Positions 34,940 through 43,904 of a stretch of 64,000 bases of DNA are shown in pieces. The notes beneath the pieces are model-generated. The model was not told where the DNA came from. It ran no database searches and was given only the letters and a program-made list of their open reading frames with translations. The translations under genes and the position numbers were made by a program. This DNA is from Methylobacterium brachythecii (GTDB taxonomy: Bacteria; Pseudomonadota; Alphaproteobacteria; Rhizobiales; Beijerinckiaceae), in contig NZ_JACIDN010000003.1 in NCBI RefSeq assembly GCF_014196345.1, positions 124,001-188,000 on the forward strand, given 5' to 3'. Each line of letters opens with the position of its first letter. The stretch's first letter is position 1.

Positions 34940-35739
34940 TGCGCCTTGCGGTGGAGAATGCCGTCATCCGCCTCGGCGGCCGCACGATCCTCAACGGCGT
35001 CACGCTCGGCGTGGGGCCGGGCGAGTTCGTCGGCCTCGTCGGCCCGAACGGCGCCGGCAAGACCACGCTGCTGCGCCTGCTCGCCGGGCTGATCGCCCCC
35101 GCCACTGGCCGGGTCACGATCGATGACCGCCCTCTCAATGACGTCTCGCGGGACGAGCGTGCCCGCCGGCTCTCCGCCTTCTTTCAGAACGCGGGTATCG
35201 GCTGGCCGATGCGGGTGCGCGAGATCGTCGGGCTCGGCCGACTGCCGCATCGCCGGACCTTCGCCGCGGAGAGCGCCGCCGACCAAGAAGCCATCGCCCG
35301 CGCCATGGCGATGACCGAAGTCGCCGGACTCGCCGACCGCATCGAGCCGACACTCTCATCCGGCGAGCGCATGCGGGTGCTGCTCGCCCGCGCGCTCTGC
35401 GTCGAGGCTGAGATGCTGCTCGCCGACGAGCCGATCACCGCCCTCGATCCCGCCCACCAGCTCGACGTGATGGCACTGCTGCGCCGGGTCAGCCACGATG
35501 GCGCCGGAGTGATCGCCGTGTTGCACGACCTGACGCTCGCCGCGCGCTATTGCGACCGTCTCGTCGTGATGGCCGAGGGCCGTATCGTCGCCGATGGCGC
35601 TCCCGCGACCGCGCTTCAGGATGGCCTGCTGCGTTCCGTCTTTGGCGTCACTGCCCAGCGCGGCAGCCATGTGGATGGCGGCGCCTATATCCTGCCCTGG
35701 GCCCGCGCGGGCAGAGAACCGGGAGAGACACGCCCATGA
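34939..35739 (+). CDS. btuD: Cobalamin ABC transporter ATP-binding protein BtuD
   Basis: A 266-aa ATPase with Walker A GPNGAGKTT (35-43), a slightly divergent signature LSSGE (139-143, in place of LSGGE), Walker B MLLADEP (159-165) and the switch His in VLHDLTLAA. It pairs with BtuC to import B12 across the inner membrane. The start overlaps btuC by one base and the stop overlaps the next gene by 4 bp, so five proteins are translationally linked through to 36710. Confidence 0.9.
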   Translation: MRLAVENAVIRLGGRTILNGVTLGVGPGEFVGLVGPNGAGKTTLLRLLAGLIAPATGRVTIDDRPLNDVSRDERARRLSAFFQNAGIGWPMRVREIVGLGRLPHRRTFAAESAADQEAIARAMAMTEVAGLADRIEPTLSSGERMRVLLARALCVEAEMLLADEPITALDPAHQLDVMALLRRVSHDGAGVIAVLHDLTLAARYCDRLVVMAEGRIVADGAPATALQDGLLRSVFGVTAQRGSHVDGGAYILPWARAGREPGETRP

Positions 35740-36710
35740 CGATCGCCACCGCGGCAGAGATTGACGACGTACGCGCCGTCGAGGCGTTGCTGCGCGCCAG
35801 CCTCGCCGATCCCGAGACGGGCTGGAGCGTCGGCAGCTTCGGCGCAATCGCCGAGTTCATCCGCGACGCCGACGAGACCGTCACCGAGCTTACCGACGGC
35901 CGCCTCGGGGCCTATACCTCGCGTGGCGCCATCGCCTTCACGCCGATCCCCGGCCTGCGCCCGGTCGCCTACGAGACCGCGATCAATTCCGGCTGGAACC
36001 ACGCGATCGCCCTCTGCCTGCCGGAGGAGGCCTGCGCCATGACGCGCCGGACGGTCGTCACCGAACTCGGCCCGGACAAGGACGCGGCCCGCGACGAGGA
36101 CCGCGACGCCATCCTGTTCGATCTCGGCCTCGATCTCCTCGCCATCGATGCCTGCGTGCGCTCGGCCGATCCGGAGACCATCGCCTGCCTGCGCTCCGGC
36201 GTGGGCAAGCCGGTCTTCGATCACGCCAACCCGATCGGCCCGCGCCTCGTCGCGATGAGCCCGAACCGCGTCTTCGTTGGTCGGGCTGGCCGCGCCGAAG
36301 TGTTTCAGCCCATCCCTCCGGCGGACGGGAAGAGTCCCGAGGGACCGCATACCCACGTCATGCCGAAGCTGTTGAAATCCGGGCGGACCCACGCAGCCAC
36401 CACGCCGATCCCCGAGGGTTTCGTGCCCTTCGCCGCAATCCACCCGGCCCATCCCTACAAGGACGCCCTCGGCCAGCGCATCCCATTCCTGCAGGAGCGC
36501 GTGGATGCCTTTCAGGCCCTGCTCGACCGCTGGGGCAACGCCGATCTCGTCGCCGCGAAGCGCCACGTCACGGAGGGCGGCAATCCCGACGAGGTCGGCG
36601 CCGGCCGCCACATCCAGGCGGCCCGGCGCGTCGCCGAGAATCAGGCGCGCTACCGCCGCGGCGAGATCATGGAGATCGCACCGGATGAGGCAGAGCCGGA
36701 GGTGGAGTGA
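35736..36710 (+). CDS. Uncharacterised DUF6925-like protein at the end of the B12 uptake operon
   Basis: A 324-aa soluble protein without a signal peptide or membrane helices. It overlaps btuD by 4 bp (ATGA), so it is translated with the B12 transporter and falls under the same riboswitch. Visible features are an N-terminal helix (VRAVEALLRASL), a long mixed domain to about 200, a His-bearing stretch PEGPHTHVMPKLLKSGRTHA (201-220), and FAAIHPAHPYKD (232-243). The histidines could bind a metal or a corrin, but that is speculation. I believe this is the family catalogued as DUF6925. Roles to consider are a cobalamin chaperone, a corrinoid-remodelling enzyme or a B12-sparing factor. Confidence 0.75.
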   Translation: MTIATAAEIDDVRAVEALLRASLADPETGWSVGSFGAIAEFIRDADETVTELTDGRLGAYTSRGAIAFTPIPGLRPVAYETAINSGWNHAIALCLPEEACAMTRRTVVTELGPDKDAARDEDRDAILFDLGLDLLAIDACVRSADPETIACLRSGVGKPVFDHANPIGPRLVAMSPNRVFVGRAGRAEVFQPIPPADGKSPEGPHTHVMPKLLKSGRTHAATTPIPEGFVPFAAIHPAHPYKDALGQRIPFLQERVDAFQALLDRWGNADLVAAKRHVTEGGNPDEVGAGRHIQAARRVAENQARYRRGEIMEIAPDEAEPEVE

Positions 36711-36841
36711 GCGCAGCGGCGAATGCTTCTGCACTCCGCACACGTCCCCATGCTTCCAGGCGCACGGGCCCGGACGGCTCTGCGCGATTACCGTCGTGCA
36801 CGCGGTTCGACGTCGAGACATGAACCTTGGGCTTGAGCGTT

Positions 36842-37342
36842 GTGACCACCGCAGACACGATCACCATACGCCCCGCATCCGTCGCCGATCGTAGCGCGAT
36901 CCTGGCCATCCTCGAACCTATCGTGCGCGCCGGCGATACCTACGCCCTGCCGAGCGATTGGAGTGGCGACGCGATCCTCGATTACTGGATGGCCCCAGCC
37001 CATCGCGTGCTCGTGGCGGAGATCGGCGGTCGGGTGCTCGGCACCTGCTACCTTCGCCCGAACCAGTTCGGCGGAGGTGCTCATGTCGCCAATGCCGGCT
37101 ACGCGACCCATGCCGACGCCGCAGGCCGAGGGATCGCACGCGCCATGGCCCTGCACTCTTTCGACGTGGCGCGCGAGGCCGGCTTTACCGCGATGCAGTT
37201 CAACTTCGTGGTGGCGAGCAACGAGCGCGCCGTCTCCCTGTGGCGATCCTTCGGCTTTGCCGAGGTCGGCCAGCTCCCCGGAGCCTTCCGGCATCCGCGC
37301 CTCGGCTTCGTCGACGCATTGGTGATGCATCGGATGTTGTGA
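36842..37342 (+). CDS. GNAT family N-acetyltransferase
   Basis: A 166-aa acetyltransferase. ITIRPASVADRSAILAILEP opens the GNAT fold, ANAGYATHADAAGRGIARAM is motif A that binds acetyl-CoA (Gly-rich turn AGRGIAR), and NFVVASNERAVSLWRSFGF is motif B. The acceptor is unknown. GTG 36842 is my start choice; TTG codons at 36827 and 36833 are alternatives with no better ribosome-binding sequence. Confidence 0.85.
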   Translation: MTTADTITIRPASVADRSAILAILEPIVRAGDTYALPSDWSGDAILDYWMAPAHRVLVAEIGGRVLGTCYLRPNQFGGGAHVANAGYATHADAAGRGIARAMALHSFDVAREAGFTAMQFNFVVASNERAVSLWRSFGFAEVGQLPGAFRHPRLGFVDALVMHRML

Positions 37343-37481
37343 GGGACGCCGTGGCGGGTGTCACAGCGGCTGCGCCGGGCGCGGCTATTCAGAGTTCAAA
37401 TCTTCGAGGTCGTGCCGCGATGCCTTGACTCTCGGCATATCCACCTTCGACAGCATTATCCTGCCCTGCCGAGGAGTGCTG

Positions 37482-38879
37482 ATGAGCTTCGTGGTCTGCC
37501 TTGCGGCACTCTTCTTCCTGATGGCGGTCGCCTATCGCGGCTTTTCGGTTATCCTGTTCGCGCCGATCGCGGCCATGGCCGCTGTGTTGGTGACCGACCC
37601 GGCTGCCGTCCCGACGATCTTCTCCGGCCTGTTCATGGAGAAGATGGTCGGCTTCCTGAAGCTGTACTTTCCGTTGTTTCTGTTCGGCGCAGTCTTCGGA
37701 AAGCTCATCGAGATCTCGGGCTTCGCCCGCTCCATCGTCGGCGCAGTGACGGGGCTGCTCGGGCAGGGCAGGGCGGTGGCGGCGATCGTCCTCGTCGGCG
37801 CGATCCTGACCTATGGCGGCGTCTCGCTCTTCGTGGCGGTCTTCGCGGTCTATCCTTTCGCGGCCGAGCTGTTTCGGCGCAGCGACATCCCCAAGCGCCT
37901 GATCCCCGGCACCATCGCGCTGGGCGCCTTCACCTTCACGATGGACACGCTGCCGGGCACGCCGCAGATCCAGAACATCATCCCGACCAGCTTCTTCAAG
38001 ACCGACGCCTATGCCGCGCCCTGGCTCGGCATCATCGGTTCGATTTTCGTGTTCGTGCTCGGCGTGAGCTGGCTGGAATTCCGCCGCCGCCGGGCGGCTG
38101 CTGCCGGCGAGGGCTATGGCGCCGACCATGCCGAGGAGCCGGCGGTCAGCGAGGATAAGGTCGCGATCCATCCAGCCGTCGCGATCTTGCCGCTGCTGAT
38201 CGTCGGGATCGGCAACAAGCTGCTGCTGTCCTGGATCACCGCCTCCTACGGCGCGGAGGCTTCGGCCGCGCTCAACCCGGAGATGGCCGCGCATCCGGTG
38301 ACGCTTCAGGTGAAGGCCGTCGCCGCGATCTGGGCGGTTGAAGGCGCACTCATCCTCGGCATCCTCGCCACTGTGCTGCTCGGCTTCCGGAACCTCGCGA
38401 GCCGCTTCTCTGAGGGCTCCAAAGCAGCGGTCGCCGGCTCGCTCCTCGCCGGCATGAACACCGCCACCGAATACGGGTTCGGCGCGGTCATCGCCGCGTT
38501 GCCGGGCTTCAAGGTGATCTCGGATGCGCTCTCCGCGATCCCGAACCCGCTGGTGAACGAGGCCGTGACGGTCAACGTGCTGGCCGGCGTCACCGGCTCG
38601 GCTTCGGGGGGCCTCTCGATCGCCCTGGCCGCGCTCGGCGAGCGCTTCGTGCAGGCGGCGCAGGCCTCTGGGATTCCGCTGGAGGTGATGCACCGTGTCG
38701 CCTCCATGGCGAGCGGCGGCATGGACACGCTGCCGCATAACGGCGCGGTCATCACCCTGCTCGCCGTCACCGGTCTGACGCACCGGCAATCCTACGGCGA
38801 CATTTTCGCGATTACCTGCATCAAGACGCTGGCGGTGTTTTTCGTGATCGGGGTGTATTACGCGACGGGATTGGTGTGA
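37482..38879 (+). CDS. GntP-family permease
   Basis: A 465-aa permease of the gluconate:H+ symporter family, with about 12 hydrophobic segments from the first residues (VVCLAALFFLMAVAYRGFSV). Diagnostic parts are AILTYGGVSLFVAVFAVYPF, FTFTMDTLPGTPQIQNIIPT and the repeated motif near the end, MASGGMDTLPHNGAVITLL. Members carry gluconate, hydroxybutyrate, lactate or related acids; no catabolic partner gene here narrows the choice. GAGGAG precedes the ATG at 37482. Confidence 0.87.
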   Translation: MSFVVCLAALFFLMAVAYRGFSVILFAPIAAMAAVLVTDPAAVPTIFSGLFMEKMVGFLKLYFPLFLFGAVFGKLIEISGFARSIVGAVTGLLGQGRAVAAIVLVGAILTYGGVSLFVAVFAVYPFAAELFRRSDIPKRLIPGTIALGAFTFTMDTLPGTPQIQNIIPTSFFKTDAYAAPWLGIIGSIFVFVLGVSWLEFRRRRAAAAGEGYGADHAEEPAVSEDKVAIHPAVAILPLLIVGIGNKLLLSWITASYGAEASAALNPEMAAHPVTLQVKAVAAIWAVEGALILGILATVLLGFRNLASRFSEGSKAAVAGSLLAGMNTATEYGFGAVIAALPGFKVISDALSAIPNPLVNEAVTVNVLAGVTGSASGGLSIALAALGERFVQAAQASGIPLEVMHRVASMASGGMDTLPHNGAVITLLAVTGLTHRQSYGDIFAITCIKTLAVFFVIGVYYATGLV

Positions 38880-38886
38880 CGCGGTT

Positions 38887-38978
38887 CGTCATCGCGAGGC
38901 GAAGCCGAAGCAATCCAGGGCCGACACACTGACGTTGCGCGTGTGGTCCTGGATTGCTTCGCTGCGGTCGCAATGGCG
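38887..38978. repeat. Palindromic intergenic repeat, copy upstream of gatB
   Basis: GAAGCAATCCAGG (38907-38919) pairs perfectly with CCTGGATTGCTTC (38948-38960). The outer ends are ATCGCGAGGCGAAGCC and GCTGCGGTCGCAATGGCG, so the whole is about 92 bp of imperfect palindrome, a REP-like element of the sort dispersed in Hyphomicrobiales genomes. A diverged copy in inverted orientation lies at 40565-40656. Confidence 0.7.
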
Positions 38979-39084
38979 ACGCGAGGCGGTTGAACTGGTG
39001 CCTCGCCTTGACCGGCGAGCCTCGCCCTTCCTACACACGCTGAAGACTGCGGATTGATCCTCCGCGCCGAGATCCCGAGACGTC

Positions 39085-40557
39085 ATGAACGCCCCCGTAT
39101 CCCCGAACAAGCTCATCAAGGGCGGTCTGCACGACTGGGAGGTCGTGATCGGCATGGAGATCCATGCCCAGGTCACCAGCCGCTCCAAGCTGTTTTCGGG
39201 CGCCGCCACCGAGTTCGGCGCGGAGCCGAACGACCATGTCTCGCTGGTCGATGCGGCGATGCCGGGCATGCTGCCGGTGATCAACGAGGAATGTGTCGCG
39301 CAAGCCGTGCGCACCGGCCTCGGGCTCAAGGCCAAGATCAACCTGCGCTCGGTCTTCGATCGCAAGAACTATTTCTACCCGGATCTGCCGCAGGGCTATC
39401 AGATCTCGCAGTTCAAGGATCCGATCGTCGGCGAGGGCGAGGTGCTGGTCGATCTCGCGGACGGCGAGTCGATCACGGTGGGCATCGAGCGGCTTCACCT
39501 GGAGCAGGATGCCGGCAAGTCGCTGCACGACCAGGACCCCACGAAAAGCTTCGTCGACCTGAACCGCTCCGGCGTCGCGCTAATGGAGATTGTCTCGCGG
39601 CCGGACCTTCGCTCTTCCGAGGAAGCGCGCGCCTACGTGACCAAGCTGCGCACCATCCTGCGTTATCTCGGCACCTGCGACGGCGACATGGAGAAGGGCA
39701 ACCTGCGCGCCGACGTGAATGTCTCCGTTCGGAAGCCCGGCGATCCGCTCGGCACGCGCTGCGAGATCAAGAACGTCAACTCGATCCGCTTCATCGGCCA
39801 GGCCATCGAGGTCGAGGCCCGTCGCCAGATCGGGATCATCGAGGATGGCGGCACGATCGACCAGGAGACGCGGCTCTACGATCCAGGCAAGGGCGAGACG
39901 CGCTCCATGCGCTCCAAGGAAGAAGCGCACGACTACCGCTACTTCCCCGACCCGGACCTCCTGCCGCTCGAATTCGACCAAGCCTATGTCGACGGACTCA
40001 GCGAGGGCCTGCCAGAACTGCCGGATGCCAAGAAGGCGCGCTTCATCGCCGATTTCGGGCTTAGCCCCTACGATGCCGGCGTGCTCGTCGCCGAGCGCGC
40101 CTCGGCCGACTATTTCGAGGCGGTGGCGAAGGGCCGTGACGGCAAGGCCGCCGCGAACTGGGTGATCAACGAGCTGTTCGGCCGCCTGAACAAGGAAGGC
40201 AAAGGCATCGAGAACACGCCGGTTTCGGCCGAGCAGCTCGGCGGAATCGTCGATCTGATCGGCGAGGGCGTGATCTCCGGCAAGATCGCCAAGGACGTCT
40301 TCGAGATCGTCTGGAGCGAGGGCGGCAACCCGCGCGAGATCGTCGAGACGCGCGGCATGAAGCAGGTGACCGACACCGGCGCCATCGAGGCCGCTATCGA
40401 CAAGATTATCGCCGAGAACCCGGACAAGGTTGCCCAGGCCAAGGAGAAGCCGACGTTGCTCGGCTGGTTCGTAGGGCAGACCATGAAGGCCACCGGAGGC
40501 AAGGCCAACCCGGCCTCTGTCAACGCGCTGCTGAAGGCGAAGCTCGGCATCGATTGA
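39085..40557 (+). CDS. gatB: Asp-tRNA(Asn)/Glu-tRNA(Gln) amidotransferase subunit B GatB
   Basis: GatB is the tRNA-binding and kinase subunit of GatCAB, which converts misacylated Glu-tRNA(Gln) or Asp-tRNA(Asn) to the amide. The 490-aa product has [20 protein letters not shown] near the N-terminus, the cradle motifs [17 protein letters not shown] and [12 protein letters not shown]-type [17 protein letters not shown], and a C-terminal YqeY-like domain ending [16 protein letters not shown]. gatC and gatA are not adjacent. The gene is bracketed by inverted copies of a palindromic repeat. Confidence 0.95.
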   Translation: MNAPVSPNKLIKGGLHDWEVVIGMEIHAQVTSRSKLFSGAATEFGAEPNDHVSLVDAAMPGMLPVINEECVAQAVRTGLGLKAKINLRSVFDRKNYFYPDLPQGYQISQFKDPIVGEGEVLVDLADGESITVGIERLHLEQDAGKSLHDQDPTKSFVDLNRSGVALMEIVSRPDLRSSEEARAYVTKLRTILRYLGTCDGDMEKGNLRADVNVSVRKPGDPLGTRCEIKNVNSIRFIGQAIEVEARRQIGIIEDGGTIDQETRLYDPGKGETRSMRSKEEAHDYRYFPDPDLLPLEFDQAYVDGLSEGLPELPDAKKARFIADFGLSPYDAGVLVAERASADYFEAVAKGRDGKAAANWVINELFGRLNKEGKGIENTPVSAEQLGGIVDLIGEGVISGKIAKDVFEIVWSEGGNPREIVETRGMKQVTDTGAIEAAIDKIIAENPDKVAQAKEKPTLLGWFVGQTMKATGGKANPASVNALLKAKLGID

Positions 40558-41181
40558 CCCGCGCCGTCCTTGCGAGCGCAGCGAAGCAGTCGGAGACCAC
40601 ACCGGCGACGTAGGCGCGTTGGCCCCGGATGGCTTCGGCTTCGCCTCGCGATGTCGTCTGATCGGGCGTTGTCGTCACGACGATAGGCGCCAGCCGGCCT
40701 AATTGCCGGGGCGCTGGGCAGCTACCATCGATGACTGTCTTCGCCGCGGAAGGACCGCGGCGGAAGCGGCTCTAGGTGGGGCTGATGCGTGTTCGAAGTC
40801 GTACCTATTACAGGTCGCTTCTGCGCCCCTGGGGCCGCTTCCGTCCGGTGGCTCGTCACGTACGCCGCTCGATCTCAGGCCAAACCGCTCCTGCGATCTT
40901 CTACGCGGCTTTCTGCTGGGGTGGAGTCATTCCTGTCTCCTTCAGCCAAATCTCTTCCCAACAACGATAAAATGATCGCCGTTTCTCCGAGACGTCTGTG
41001 CTTCCCTCGCGAAGCACTCAGATAGACTGCGACTGTCTTCGCAGCGGGTCAAGCGGAATTAGCGCTCAAGCTTCACCCATGTGTGGTGAAAGAATGCTTT
41101 CCATCGGGGTCACCTCGATCCGTCAGAGACTTACCGCAATGCGGTGTCGGCGGAAAAAGATCATGAAGGCCCGAACCGTCG
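40558..41181. other. Long intergenic region after gatB
   Basis: 624 bp with no credible gene. It starts with the repeat copy at 40565-40656. The rest is less GC-rich (notably 40900-41060) and contains several short overlapping frames of poor composition. No tRNA, terminator or mobile element was recognised. Confidence 0.5.
40565..40656. repeat. Palindromic intergenic repeat, inverted copy downstream of gatB
   Basis: Starts TTGCGAGCGCAGCGAAGCAG and ends GGCTTCGGCTTCGCCTCGCG, which mirrors the upstream copy at 38887-38978 (its GCGAGGCGAAGCCGAAGC end appears here reverse-complemented). The arms are more diverged than in the first copy. The loops share short blocks, so the two look homologous. 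Confidence 0.6.
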
Positions 41182-41679
41182 TCATCGTTCGAGGAGTTGG
41201 TTCTTGACCAGATATTTGATCCCACGGTCGAAGGACTCGTCGGTGTTGCCGCGCAGGTCGACGCTGAAGGCCTTCTCCGGCGCCCCCTCCTTCAATGAGC
41301 GGTGGTAGACGTTGATGTTGAGGATCAGGTTCGAAACCTTCTGGACCTCGCCGACGAAGACGCTGTCCGCTCCGAGCGCCTTGCCGAAGGTGTCGGCGCA
41401 GCCACCGCAGGCGCGCAGGTCGCTCGTCTTGGCGACGTCGTCCTTCACGGGATCGGTTGGGACGAGGGTGTAACGTCCGGTGTCCTTGAGGAGCGTGCGG
41501 AATTCGTCGCTGGTCCTCTTCAGCCGGGCCTTGTCGTCCTCCGTGGGCGGCGTCGGCGCGCCATGGGCAAACTGGAAGTCGAACACTGCGACCTTCTCGG
41601 GCTCTGCCCGGACGGCCGCAGTGAGGCCCAGCACCGTCGCCGCGGCGAGGCCGCCGATCGCGAGTCTCGTCGGCGTCAT
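41182..41679 (-). CDS. Secreted DUF3280/DUF2380-like protein
   Basis: A 165-aa protein with a signal peptide (RLAIGGLAAATVLGLTAAVR then AEP) and a periplasmic domain opening KVAVFDFQFAHG. RACGGCADTFGKALGADSVF carries a CxxC pair, and SNLILNINVYHRSLK follows. This is the pattern of the DUF3280/DUF2380 group of periplasmic proteins, whose function is not established to my knowledge. It is divergent from a flavin amine oxidase gene. Confidence 0.65.
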   Translation of the reverse strand: MTPTRLAIGGLAAATVLGLTAAVRAEPEKVAVFDFQFAHGAPTPPTEDDKARLKRTSDEFRTLLKDTGRYTLVPTDPVKDDVAKTSDLRACGGCADTFGKALGADSVFVGEVQKVSNLILNINVYHRSLKEGAPEKAFSVDLRGNTDESFDRGIKYLVKNQLLER

Positions 41680-41838
41680 TGGGATTCTCCATGATTGTGC
41701 GGGACCGGATGCCCCCGGCCTATCCGAAGGCCAACGCCACAGGCTCCGGATCGATCAATGGACGGCCGGGAGAGCACGACGCGGCTGCGTCGCCGCGTCC
41801 CCGGTGACGATGCCGTCCGGATCTGCCAGCAGGACACC

Positions 41839-43164
41839 ATGACGCCCGATCGCATCGCCGTCCCGCCCGCCCATGCCCGCTTCCGCTCGACGGTGGTGGC
41901 GCGTCTCGCACCGTTGCCGGTCGCGCCGGACGTGATCGTCGTCGGCGCCGGCGCGGCCGGGATCGGCGCGGCCCGCCATCTGCTGGAGGCCGGGCTCTCC
42001 GTCGCCGTCCTGGAGGCGCGCGACCGCGTCGGTGGCCGGGCCGTTACGACGAGCCTGCGCGGCCACCCGATCGATCTCGGCGCCCATTGGCTCCATGCCG
42101 GCCCGGTCAACCCGCTCGTCGCCCTGGGGCAGGCGCGCGGTGAGCCCCTGCGGAAGGCGCCCCAGGACGGCCATCTCGTCATCGGCCGCCGCCGCGCCCG
42201 GCCGCCCGAGCGACGCGCCTTCTCGAACGCCTTCGATCTCGCCGATCGCGCCATGACGCTCGGCGCGTCCCGCACCAGCGAGGATTGCGCGGTAGGCTCG
42301 CTCGTCCCCGTCGGGCTCGGGCCATGGAGGGACCGGATCGAGCTGGTCCACGCGCTAGTCTCTGGCCGGCCGCTCGACCAGGTCTCGCTGCACGACTGGC
42401 CGAGCCTGGAATACGGCGACAACTACTTCATCGATGGTGGATACGGCGCCTACCTCGCGCGCCTGGCGCAGGATCTGCCGATCGCTCTGCAGACGCCCGT
42501 CGCCCGCATCGATCGCTTGGCGGGTGGCGTGAGGGTCGAAACCGCGGACGGCGCCTCTCTCTCGGCAAAGGCCGTGATCGTCACGGTGCCGATCATGGTG
42601 CTGCAATCGAGTATCCGCTTCACACCGGCCCTGCCGCCGGAAATCCGCTCTGCGATCGATGGACTTTCCTCGGGTACCTACGAGCACGCGGTGCTGCACT
42701 GGCCTTCGGCGCCCTTCATGGGCCGGGATCGGCTCGCCACTATCGTCGGCGGCCGCTATCGCCCACCCGGCCTGCTCACCCGGATTGGCGGGACGCCGTT
42801 CCACTATTTTGAGATGGATGCCGCCATGGCCGAAGGGCTCGACGCCAAGCCGGCTTCGTGGCAGGCCGCCCGCCATCTCGTGCGCACGGTGCTCGCCGAG
42901 CATTTCGGCCATCGCGCGCTGCATGATCTCGGCATCCCCGCCGTCACGGAATGGCGGCACGACCCCTGGTCGCGAGGGGCCTGGGCCGTCGTGCCGCCGG
43001 GTCATGCCCCTGCGCGGCTTGCGCTGAAGGCGGCTGTCGACGAGAGACTGTGGTTTGCGGGCGAAGCGCTGTCGCGCGAGCAATGGGGCACCGTCGGCGG
43101 CGCCTACGCGGAAGGCGAACGGGCGGCCGGCGAGATCGCGGAACGGTTCGGCCCGGGCGCCTGA
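41839..43164 (+). CDS. Flavin-containing amine oxidase family protein
   Basis: A 441-aa FAD-dependent oxidase. DVIVVGAGAAGIGAARHLLE (about 31-50) is the dinucleotide-binding fold, VAVLEARDRVGGRAVTT holds the acidic end and the GG doublet, and LWFAGEALSREQWGTVGGAY near the C-terminus is the second FAD motif of monoamine and polyamine oxidases. No signal peptide is seen, so it is likely cytoplasmic. The amine substrate is unknown. ATG 41839 follows AGGA. Confidence 0.85.
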   Translation: MTPDRIAVPPAHARFRSTVVARLAPLPVAPDVIVVGAGAAGIGAARHLLEAGLSVAVLEARDRVGGRAVTTSLRGHPIDLGAHWLHAGPVNPLVALGQARGEPLRKAPQDGHLVIGRRRARPPERRAFSNAFDLADRAMTLGASRTSEDCAVGSLVPVGLGPWRDRIELVHALVSGRPLDQVSLHDWPSLEYGDNYFIDGGYGAYLARLAQDLPIALQTPVARIDRLAGGVRVETADGASLSAKAVIVTVPIMVLQSSIRFTPALPPEIRSAIDGLSSGTYEHAVLHWPSAPFMGRDRLATIVGGRYRPPGLLTRIGGTPFHYFEMDAAMAEGLDAKPASWQAARHLVRTVLAEHFGHRALHDLGIPAVTEWRHDPWSRGAWAVVPPGHAPARLALKAAVDERLWFAGEALSREQWGTVGGAYAEGERAAGEIAERFGPGA

Positions 43165-43227
43165 GCCGCGCCGCATTGCCTGATCATGGTGGCGTCACCG
43201 GGAAGGCGCCGGATCGCGGGGGGATGC

Positions 43228-43818
43228 ATGAACTGGGTCGAGGCGATCGGCTATGCCGGCACCGTGCTCACTGTCGCCTCGTCGGCGATGAGCACCATGA
43301 TCCCACTGCGCATCGTCGCGCTCACGGCGAGCTGCGTCGTGATCATCTATGGTTTGATGATCGGCAGCTTCCCGGTTGTTCTCACCGAGATGATCCAGAT
43401 CCCGTTCAATGCCTGGCGGCTGTACCAGATGGTCCGCCTAGTGAAGGACGTCGAGAAGGCCGCTTCCGGCGATCTCTCCCTCGACTGGCTCAAGCCATTC
43501 GGCAAGGCGCGCCAGTTCAAGGCGGGGCAGGTGATCTTCCGGATGGGGGACGAAGCCTCGGAGATGTTCACCATCGAGAGTGGGCGCTTCCGCATCCCCG
43601 AGCTCGACGTCGAACTCGGTGCGGGCGACGTCGTCGGTGAGCTCGGTATGCTCGCGCCAGACAACCGCCGCACCGGCTCGCTGATCTGCGTCGAGAGCGG
43701 GCACGCACTCTGCCTCGCTTATTCGGAGGTCAAGCAGCTCTATTATCAGAACCCGGAATTCGGGTTCTATTTCCTCAAGCTGACCAGCGAGCGGCTGTTC
43801 CAGCATGCCGGCCGGTAA
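43228..43818 (+). CDS. Membrane-anchored cyclic-nucleotide-binding-domain protein
   Basis: A 196-aa protein. Two to three hydrophobic segments occupy about 5-62 (IGYAGTVLTVASSAMSTMIP; IVALTASCVVIIYGLMIGSF), followed by a Crp-type beta-roll at about 95-190 (FKAGQVIFRMGDEASEMFTI; DVVGELGMLAPDNRRTG). There is no helix-turn-helix or catalytic domain, so it is a sensor without a visible output. The resemblance is to the popeye-domain style of membrane plus cNMP-binding fold. GGGGG precedes ATG 43228. Converges with the cupin gene. Confidence 0.75.
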   Translation: MNWVEAIGYAGTVLTVASSAMSTMIPLRIVALTASCVVIIYGLMIGSFPVVLTEMIQIPFNAWRLYQMVRLVKDVEKAASGDLSLDWLKPFGKARQFKAGQVIFRMGDEASEMFTIESGRFRIPELDVELGAGDVVGELGMLAPDNRRTGSLICVESGHALCLAYSEVKQLYYQNPEFGFYFLKLTSERLFQHAGR

Positions 43819-43904
43819 TCCTCGGCCGAGCCGCGGCACGCTACGGCCGAAGCGACCTGATCCATTGTCCCGTTGCTGCGCTTCGCTCTCAACGACGGAC
43901 GGGC

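Noticed and set aside
38887-38978. Possible insertion-sequence end or CRISPR-like repeat
   Set aside because: There is no transposase, target duplication or regularly spaced array. It is a single palindrome with one inverted relative.
40780-40850. A tRNA-like segment with GTTCGAAGTC
   Set aside because: No acceptor stem or D-arm pairing could be drawn around it.
40703-41025. Several overlapping short plus-strand frames after gatB
   Set aside because: Poor composition, no ribosome-binding sequences, mutually exclusive frames and no family resemblance.
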